NCBI GenBank assembly: GCA_913047775.1
Contig: CAJWUE010000039.1
Span: 1-12,828 of the forward strand
Length of the DNA stretch: 12,828 nucleotides
Direction: 5' to 3'
Origin: GCA-002731945 sp913047775
Lineage (GTDB): Bacteria; Pseudomonadota; Alphaproteobacteria; MED-G09
Shown: one piece after another, positions 8,133-12,828 of the stretch
Position numbering within the stretch: position 1 is the first letter of the stretch
Layout: each line of letters starts with the position of its first letter
The notes under the pieces: generated by a model
Database searches by the model: none
Seen by the model: the letters and a program-made list of their open reading frames with translations, nothing else
What the model was told of the DNA's origin: nothing
Position numbers and translations under genes: made by a program

Positions 8133-9263
8133 TTAATATTTGTTTGGATTGATAAGGTACTTTTCTCCCGTCGACTGCTTAGAATATACATTAATGTTCT
8201 CAGGTAATAGAACCTCAGCAAGAGAAATCTCTTTTGTATAGTGACTGGCGAAAGTCGTTTTTATTTCATCAACAACTCTTTGTTTAAGCTCATTAAACCT
8301 TTCAGGTCCTATTTTAGTGATAAAAGGAGTAAGGAGCCATCCCCCTAGACTCCATGAAAATCCGAAGGAACGTGTTAAAGTAGTTGGAGATCTGTCCAAT
8401 CCTCCATAAATATAAACCTGCTTAAAGGTATCAGACCCATAACGATTATATTCCGAAGCTGTTTTAGATGCCGCAACTTCCATTGCAGTGAGTATTTGTC
8501 CAGAAAGTTTTCCTCCTCCTGTAGCGTCAAAAGCTATCGTTGCTCTTGTCTCAATAATAGCGTTTATTAAATCTTCCAAAAAAGTATCTCTACTGGAATT
8601 GCATACATATTTAGCACCAATATCAGTTAGCTGATCAACATGTTCTTCTTTTCGAATTATATTTACCAGTGGAACCTCTTCGCTTAGGCAAATCTTTATT
8701 AGCATCTGCCCTAAATTTGAACCGGCAGCTGTGTGAACAAGGGCTGAATGATTCTCCATTCTCATAGTCTCAACCATTGCTAAAGATGTAAGAGGATTTA
8801 CAAAACACGATGCACTCTCTGCTGGTGTCGTACCCTCATTCATTACAAAACATGATGAAGCCTTCACGCATCGGTATTGCGAATACATAGAACCCCCTGC
8901 AACACCAACTGTTTTTCCAACCAACTCTTCTATATCTTTTCCTCCAGCTGCAACCACTACTCCACCTCCCTCATTACCGACGGGAAGAGATTGGCCAATT
9001 CGGTCAGTAACCACTCTGAGAAAGTTTTCTGGAATATCCATATTAACTTCGGAGTCTTCCCCTTCACCAGAGACTGTCATAGAGGCAACATCAGCTGGAC
9101 CAATTAATAAACCTAAATCAGAGGGATTGATTGGAGTCGCCTCTATCTTAATTAGAACTTCATCTTCTTTAGGAACTGGAATCTCAGTATTTTTAATTGA
9201 GATTAATAATTTTCCTTCTTTAGTTACCTCAGACCTTATTTGTTTAGAAACGTTTTCACTCAT
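8133..9263 (-). CDS. MDR-superfamily quinone/enoyl reductase-like oxidoreductase
   Basis: Predicted medium-chain dehydrogenase/reductase using NAD(P)H, cytoplasmic, of the zinc-free quinone or enoyl reductase type. Evidence in the 376-residue product is the GroES-like N-terminal domain with PINPSD at 44-49, where zinc alcohol dehydrogenases have a Cys ligand, GNEGGG at 96-101, and the nucleotide-binding HTAAGSNLGQM at 177-187 leading to a Rossmann fold with IGAKYVCNSS. The stretch between INPSD and GNEGGG is long, as in a subgroup of about 370-residue MDR proteins. The start is fixed by an in-frame TGA at 9278-9276 and the absence of other early Met codons. No Shine-Dalgarno sequence precedes ATG 9263; a palindrome sits there instead. 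It is the first gene of the five-gene minus-strand operon and so the one nearest the control site. Confidence 0.85.
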   Translation of the reverse strand: MSENVSKQIRSEVTKEGKLLISIKNTEIPVPKEDEVLIKIEATPINPSDLGLLIGPADVASMTVSGEGEDSEVNMDIPENFLRVVTDRIGQSLPVGNEGGGVVVAAGGKDIEELVGKTVGVAGGSMYSQYRCVKASSCFVMNEGTTPAESASCFVNPLTSLAMVETMRMENHSALVHTAAGSNLGQMLIKICLSEEVPLVNIIRKEEHVDQLTDIGAKYVCNSSRDTFLEDLINAIIETRATIAFDATGGGKLSGQILTAMEVAASKTASEYNRYGSDTFKQVYIYGGLDRSPTTLTRSFGFSWSLGGWLLTPFITKIGPERFNELKQRVVDEIKTTFASHYTKEISLAEVLLPENINVYSKQSTGEKYLINPNKY

Positions 9264-9267
9264 AATG

Positions 9268-9286
9268 TAATTGTGTCACACAATTA
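9268..9286. promoter_or_regulatory. 19-nt palindromic putative operator
   Basis: TAATTGTGTCACACAATTA is a perfect inverted repeat with two 9-nt arms around one central base. It lies between the -10 box and the start codon of the first operon gene, overlapping the likely transcription start. This layout fits a dimeric repressor (TetR, GntR or MarR type) blocking transcription. No regulator gene is visible in the window. No second copy was seen upstream of the monooxygenase gene. Confidence 0.6.
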
Positions 9287-9288
9287 TA
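9283..9288 (-). promoter_or_regulatory. Putative -10 box of the five-gene operon
   Basis: Read on the minus strand this is a perfect TATAAT. The expected start point, about 7 nt further on, would leave a leader of only about 10-15 nt before ATG 9263, matching the lack of a Shine-Dalgarno site. The -35 region at 17-nt spacing (9311-9306) is TTTTTA, a poor match; the AT-rich tract may act as an upstream element. Confidence 0.5.
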
Positions 9289-9312
9289 AAAAAAAATAAT
9301 AATAATAAAAAA
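9288..9312. repeat. A9 homopolymer and (AAT)4 microsatellite in promoter spacer
   Basis: Nine A residues (9288-9296) run into four AAT units (about 9295-9306) and six more A residues. The tract occupies the spacer and -35 region of the operon promoter. Such tracts are prone to slippage, so spacer length could vary between cells; this is inference. Confidence 0.5.
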
Positions 9313-9313
9313 T

Positions 9314-9331
9314 TTATTCCCACTCAATAGC
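9314..9331 (-). other. Possible attachment-site relic resembling the 3' end of guaA
   Basis: On the minus strand the sequence reads GCTATTGAGTGGGAATAA, that is Ala-Ile-Glu-Trp-Glu-stop. GMP synthase proteins commonly end in IEWE, and the 3' end of guaA is a known integration site for genomic islands. The reading frame is closed by TAG three codons upstream, so this is not an intact guaA. It coincides with the change from AT-rich to balanced composition. A chance match of this length cannot be excluded. Confidence 0.25.
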
Positions 9332-9426
9332 AGCCTAAGATGAGCGAGAGCGCATCCGCATCGCGACGAATGGAAAGTTTATGTTTATTTCCCATTAAAC
9401 ATCGTCCCGCCCCTTTTTATTCTGAG

Positions 9427-9960
9427 TCAGGATGGCTGTGTGGCGCCCCCTAGAAAGGTAAGCAAGAGCACGAGGAAGATGGTCTGAACGATCCAGCCGA
9501 TTACACACACACCTACTGCACGCCATGTGCTTTCATAATCAAGCGCTTGTCTCACCGCAATCACCATAGCCGTCAACATCCAAATCGAAGCGACAAGAAA
9601 AACGATTTCTGTCAGCCCCGGGATGATTCCTAATACTCGAATTAACCCTGGGGAACTTGAAAAACCAATCGTGCGCAATAACTCACCATGATCTGCTTTG
9701 GTTTGTGGTTCTGGAAGTAGTCTTGTGCCAATAAAATAAGTTAGGTAGGCCCAGATATACCATCCGACAATTGCTACGATCATCCCGATCAACACCCCTC
9801 CAAGGCCACCTTGCCCAAAACTTCCAATTCCGGCTGCGACACTTGAAAGAACGACAACTAACATAGCCTGACGCAGTGCCCCTTGATCAGCCTCAACCTC
9901 TTCATAAAGGTCGACATCAAGTTTCGCAGCACGAATCATACGGTCCTTTAGACGAGTCAT
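9427..9960 (-). CDS. Yip1-family integral membrane protein
   Basis: Predicted inner-membrane protein of 177 residues related to the bacterial Yip1 domain family, whose exact role is not known. The N-terminus is polar (1-29, MTRLKDRMIRAAKLDVDLYEEVE). Hydrophobic segments follow at about 31-49, 54-78, 106-138 (long enough for one or two passes) and 147-170. The stretch LLRTIGFSSSPGLIRVLGIIPG between the second and third segments is characteristic of bacterial Yip1-like proteins. A strong AGGAGGG lies just before ATG 9960. Directly upstream is a decayed reading frame whose last stop codon (TAG, 9973-9971) overlaps this ribosome site, as in an operon. Its base composition is more balanced than that of the operon to its left. 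No function can be inferred from its neighbours. Confidence 0.75.
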   Translation of the reverse strand: MTRLKDRMIRAAKLDVDLYEEVEADQGALRQAMLVVVLSSVAAGIGSFGQGGLGGVLIGMIVAIVGWYIWAYLTYFIGTRLLPEPQTKADHGELLRTIGFSSSPGLIRVLGIIPGLTEIVFLVASIWMLTAMVIAVRQALDYESTWRAVGVCVIGWIVQTIFLVLLLTFLGGATQPS

Positions 9961-9970
9961 TTCTTCCCTC

Positions 9971-10467
9971 CTACAATTCTATTGGCTCTCTATCATCTAG
10001 CCATTCATCAATTACCTGCCAAAGAGTGATTTTGAATATCTTTTCACCAGTTAATCGTTTTGCTCTGACTTGGACATACTCATCATCTGCGAGTCATCTT
10101 GCTAAATCCTCATCGCGAGTCCTCAGAGACTTTCTGTAATATTTTTGTTCTTCTCTGATGTAGATCTTTAACTGTTTGTAACTCCAAATACAAGGCACCC
10201 ATTCAGATATAATGCTTTTTTTGAATTTCTTGCGACGATTGTATTAATAAAATACCTAACCAAACGATACCAATTGCGTAAACTAAAGAAACAAGGACGC
10301 TCAACATTTGCACAATATTCGGAAGTAATGGCCATACCCCCACATTACAGCACCTGCAAAGTAACTTCATAAGGCATGCTTAGAATAAATGTTGGGAAGG
10401 CAGTTTTCCGCCAGAGAATGGTCAATGTCAGACTGGGAAGGCCATTTTTATTCCATCCAATGAACCG
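9971..10467 (-). pseudogene. Decayed minus-strand membrane-protein gene or small-ORF cluster upstream of Yip1
   Basis: This roughly 600-nt gene gap has no long frame, but the minus strand reads like protein in pieces. Frame one is open from 10467 to a TAA at 10347-10345 (40 codons, including LTILWRKTAFPTFILSMPYE). A second frame runs from ATG 10370 to TGA 10205-10203 and encodes 55 residues with one membrane segment (MLSVLVSLVYAIGIVWLGIL). It resumes without shift at ATG 10202, reading MGALYLELQTVKDLHQRRTK up to TGA 10112-10110. A third frame then gives RDEDLAR, a TGA at 10096-10094, and LADDEYVQVRAKRL through ITLWQVIDEWLDDREPIEL to TAG 9973-9971. The simplest reading is one or two old genes broken by frameshifts and stops. 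The 55-residue ORF (10203-10370) could alternatively be a live small membrane protein, though it has no clear ribosome site. I do not recognise the family. Confidence 0.35.
10393..10442. repeat. Short direct repeat TGGGAAGGC, two copies
   Basis: TGGGAAGGC occurs at 10393-10401 and 10434-10442, 41 nt apart (about four helix turns), each followed within three bases by a T run. It lies upstream of the transporter gene and could be a regulator site pair or chance; nothing else supports a function. Confidence 0.25.
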
Positions 10468-10563
10468 CTAGACAAACTAAGATTCGCCGGATAGAACGGA
10501 AGTTGTGCATGCTACTGATTTACGGTGCATCATTTGATGTAACTTCTATTCGGGGAAGAACTT

Positions 10564-11940
10564 ATGAGCAAGAAACCGTTGGAAAAGAGAACACTGTTCT
10601 TTTATGGTTTATCCGACGCACCCGTAATGCTGGCATCTTTTCCCATGATGCTTTACATGAACAAGTTCTATGCAACTGACATGGGCATCGATCTTGCTGC
10701 CCTGGCGACCATTCTTTTGCTTGCTCGGGTATTTGACCTGATTACAGATCCGTTGGTGGGATATTTCAGTGATCATACCAAGACGCGCTGGGGCAGAAGA
10801 AAACCCTGGATATTTGCATCGATACCCTTACTGATGATTGGCATCTACAAAATTTTCCTCCCTGAACCCGGCGTTGATATCTGGTATGTCGCAGGTTGGC
10901 TACTGGTCATGTGGCTGGGCTGGACAATGCTCATGATTCCCTACTATGCCTGGGGTGCAGAGCTGTCTACAGACTATGATGAGCGTACACGGGTGACAGG
11001 ATGGCGAGCGGCAATGGGCAGTATCGGTATGGTGCTGTCTATTGTGATCCCGCTCGTTGCGGTGCTCTTTTTCAATCTCGAAGGTATCGCCGGGATCATG
11101 AAGATCACCGGTATCGCTGTGTTGATTCTTATACCCATTGCTATCGGACTAACGTTGTTCATGGTGGAAGAGCGCCAGCAAAAAACTGTGCCTGCAATTC
11201 AGGCGTTCGATGGCCTGAAAATTATGATGAAAAACGGATTGTTTCGTCGGCTGGTTCTGGCATTCACATTGTCTACGATGGGCCTCTCGATACTCATGCC
11301 ATTGAATGCCTTCTATGTTGTTTCTGTGCTTGAAGCTCCGGAAACTTACATACCCATTCTCATGTTTTTCACTGCGATTATTGGCACCTTCGCGATTCCA
11401 CTGTGGGTGAAAGTCTCTGACAGAATTGGCAAGCATCGCGCCTGGGCAGCAGGTTTGCTAACGGTGCTGGTTGTGAGTCCAACTTACCTGTTTCTTGGCC
11501 CCGGTCAGTTCATGTTCATGGTCCCCTTCGCGATGATCAGCGCCATAGGCACCGGTGCATTCCAGACGCTCCCGAATAGCATGAAAGCAGATGTCATCGA
11601 TATTGACACTGCAAAGACGGGTGAAAACCGTGCAGCGATGTTCTTTTCGGCATGGTCTCTTGTAACCAAAGCAGCGGGGAGTATCGGCGCCTCACTCGGT
11701 CTTTTTGCACTGAGTATGATCGGCTATGACGCCGCAGCTGGTGCTGTGAATTCAGAGGAGGCCCTCATGGGTCTGAAATACAGCTATGCCATTTTGCCAG
11801 CTATCATGTTTATCACAGCTGGATTGATCGTCTGGAACTACCCACTTTCACGGGAAAGACAAAGACGCATCCGGGCTGCGATTGATCGAAGGGATGATAG
11901 AAGAGCTGAAGTGTTAGCACTTAGAGCGAGCGGTGGTTGA
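10564..11940 (+). CDS. GPH-family (MFS_2) sugar:cation symporter
   Basis: Predicted 12-helix inner-membrane symporter of the glycoside-pentoside-hexuronide:cation family, importing a sugar or related solute with Na+ or H+. The 458-residue length is typical. The signature segment at 55-82 (ARVFDLITDPLVGYFSD, then RWGRRKPW) matches the melibiose carrier: D58 and D62 correspond to its cation-site Asp55 and Asp59, and D18 in FYGLSDAP is a candidate for its sugar-site Asp19. Long hydrophobic segments follow throughout, and the C-terminus is a basic cytoplasmic tail (SRERQRRIRAAIDRRDDRR). GGGGAAG at 10552-10558 gives a good ribosome site before ATG 10564. No glycosidase or other sugar gene is adjacent, so the solute cannot be predicted; several family members in similar bacteria carry non-sugar solutes. 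It faces the short-chain dehydrogenase gene tail to tail. Confidence 0.88.
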   Translation: MSKKPLEKRTLFFYGLSDAPVMLASFPMMLYMNKFYATDMGIDLAALATILLLARVFDLITDPLVGYFSDHTKTRWGRRKPWIFASIPLLMIGIYKIFLPEPGVDIWYVAGWLLVMWLGWTMLMIPYYAWGAELSTDYDERTRVTGWRAAMGSIGMVLSIVIPLVAVLFFNLEGIAGIMKITGIAVLILIPIAIGLTLFMVEERQQKTVPAIQAFDGLKIMMKNGLFRRLVLAFTLSTMGLSILMPLNAFYVVSVLEAPETYIPILMFFTAIIGTFAIPLWVKVSDRIGKHRAWAAGLLTVLVVSPTYLFLGPGQFMFMVPFAMISAIGTGAFQTLPNSMKADVIDIDTAKTGENRAAMFFSAWSLVTKAAGSIGASLGLFALSMIGYDAAAGAVNSEEALMGLKYSYAILPAIMFITAGLIVWNYPLSRERQRRIRAAIDRRDDRRAEVLALRASGG

Positions 11941-12036
11941 TAAATCAGATGCGGGTCCAAAGATTCACATTCTAGGGAAATCGGGGGAAAACGGTTTTAA
12001 AGAAATTCTAAAACGCTTTGCTACTCATTTGAGTAT

Positions 12037-12828
12037 TTATGCGTCAGTTTTTCCAGCATGCAGATTTTCAAAATAACTGCGTAGCGTGATTGTGCCGCGC
12101 TTGGGGCCAACGCCATCAATTTCGCCGGCGGTAACAATAAATTCGGCCAGGTCACCGAACTGGTTGGACAGTAGACGGATAAATTTAACCACCCCCCAGG
12201 CTAACCACATAGGAATAGCGTGAATTTTGGAAGGCTTGCCGACAACTTCAAACGCCATTTCAACGGCTTCTCGCTGAGTCATAATATCAGGGCCACCGAC
12301 TTCTGCTTGCAATTCCTCTCCTTCGGTCACTTCAACGCAGGCCTTGGCTAAGTCACGGCCATGAAGAGGATTCATTTTATTATTGCCTTTACCCACTAAA
12401 AACGCGCGGCCACTTTTGGCCATATCGTAGATCGCACCCATATCAGAAAAATAGCCGCAGGGGCGAACGATGCGATATTCCAGCGAAGAGGCTTTTAAGA
12501 CTCCCACTACTTTCTCATGAGCTTGGGTAATCGCCAATTGCATAATATTTTCTGCACCCTGCATGGACACATAAGTAAAGCGTTTAACACTGGCTTGTTC
12601 ACAGAGATCAATCAGGTTCTTATTGCACTGGTAATCCACTTGTTCAAAGGTCAGGCCATCACGCTGTCTAGAAATACCGACACAGGAGAAAATCACATCA
12701 ATATCTTCCAGCATGCCTTTTAAGGTTTCTGGCTTAGTAATTTCACCAGTAAAAACCTCATCGTAATCCGCTTTGGTCAAGGCAGGGGCGGTAAAGGGAC
12801 CTGCTTCGTGCAGGCGCTCTTCACTGCG
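12037..12828 (-). CDS. Atypical short-chain dehydrogenase (NAD(P)H-binding, NmrA/YbjT-like), 5' end off the window
   Basis: The reading frame stays open to the right edge, so the gene is incomplete and its N-terminus, with the expected GxxGxxG dinucleotide motif, lies beyond 12828. The in-frame TTG at 12780 is not a credible start, as 16 more sense codons precede it. The visible 263 residues show the atypical SDR pattern: DIDVIFSCVGISRQRDG, then FEQVDYQCNKNLIDLCEQASVKRFTYVSMQGA, the LEYRIVRPCGYFSDM segment, NPLHGRDLAKACVEV, and a C-terminal helix region. The usual YxxxK catalytic pair is not seen, consistent with an atypical SDR that may act as a redox sensor or sugar/isoprenoid reductase rather than a classical dehydrogenase. 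About 30 residues are probably missing. Stop codon TAA lies at 12039-12037, 97 nt from the end of the transporter gene. Confidence 0.8.
   Translation of the reverse strand, partial: RSEERLHEAGPFTAPALTKADYDEVFTGEITKPETLKGMLEDIDVIFSCVGISRQRDGLTFEQVDYQCNKNLIDLCEQASVKRFTYVSMQGAENIMQLAITQAHEKVVGVLKASSLEYRIVRPCGYFSDMGAIYDMAKSGRAFLVGKGNNKMNPLHGRDLAKACVEVTEGEELQAEVGGPDIMTQREAVEMAFEVVGKPSKIHAIPMWLAWGVVKFIRLLSNQFGDLAEFIVTAGEIDGVGPKRGTITLRSYFENLHAGKTDA

Noticed and set aside
9381..9402. Inverted repeat ATGTTTA-N8-TAAACAT downstream of the Yip1 gene
   Set aside because: AT-rich 7-bp stem and no T run after it on the minus strand, so a poor intrinsic terminator for Yip1.
9340..9453. Plus-strand 37-codon ORF starting MSESASASRRM
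   Set aside because: No ribosome site, starts inside the composition junction and overlaps the 3' end of the Yip1 gene antisense; no recognisable protein features.
10094..10096. In-frame TGA as a selenocysteine codon in the minus-strand frame
   Set aside because: The same frame has no start codon of its own, a frame change occurs just upstream, and no SECIS-like hairpin was seen; decay is simpler.
10418..10450. Stem ATGGTC/GGCCAT followed by TTTTT, terminator-like on the plus strand
   Set aside because: Short stem with a G-T pair and a 16-nt loop, and no plus-strand gene lies upstream to be terminated.
12022..12035. Palindrome TACTCATTTGAGTA between the convergent transporter and dehydrogenase genes
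   Set aside because: Only a 6-bp AT-rich stem with a 2-nt loop, followed by a very short T stretch; too weak to call a terminator.
12037..12780. Treating TTG 12780 as the start of the short-chain dehydrogenase
   Set aside because: The frame is open upstream to the window edge and the nucleotide-binding N-terminus is missing, so the gene is simply truncated by the window.

Overview
The window looks like a bacterial, probably Gram-negative proteobacterial, chromosome segment made of two blocks of different composition. The taxonomic guess rests only on general gene style (packed operons, Shine-Dalgarno sites, a glutathione S-transferase, a melibiose-carrier-like transporter) and is weak. No rRNA, tRNA, CRISPR array, transposase or integrase was seen.

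Left block (about 1-9315, visibly AT-rich) is an accessory oxidative catabolism or tailoring locus. A flavin Baeyer-Villiger-type monooxygenase (BVMO) gene and a tandem-GNAT acetyltransferase gene lie on the plus strand. They converge on a tight five-gene minus-strand operon, in transcription order: medium-chain reductase (MDR), saccharopine-dehydrogenase-like/trans-enoyl-reductase-like protein, copper amine oxidase, glutathione S-transferase, and ACAD10/11-like acyl-CoA dehydrogenase. Intergenic gaps are only 21-49 nt. The operon begins at a perfect TATAAT -10 box that overlaps a 19-nt palindrome lying just 4 nt upstream of the first start codon, so it is probably controlled by a dimeric repressor. 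The enzyme set suggests uptake-independent, cytoplasmic processing of an amine- and ketone-containing hydrophobic compound: amine to aldehyde, alkene or acyl-CoA redox steps, ketone to ester, and glutathione chemistry. The substrate cannot be read from the sequence.

Around 9314-9331 the base composition changes abruptly to a more balanced mix. At that point the minus strand reads Ile-Glu-Trp-Glu-stop, like the C-terminus of GMP synthase (guaA), a known integration target for mobile elements. This may be an attachment-site relic, but the match is short.

Right block (about 9332-12828) holds a Yip1-family membrane protein (minus), a roughly 600-nt stretch that seems to contain a decayed minus-strand membrane-protein gene, a GPH-family sugar:cation symporter (plus), and the 3' part of an atypical short-chain dehydrogenase gene (minus) that runs off the right edge.
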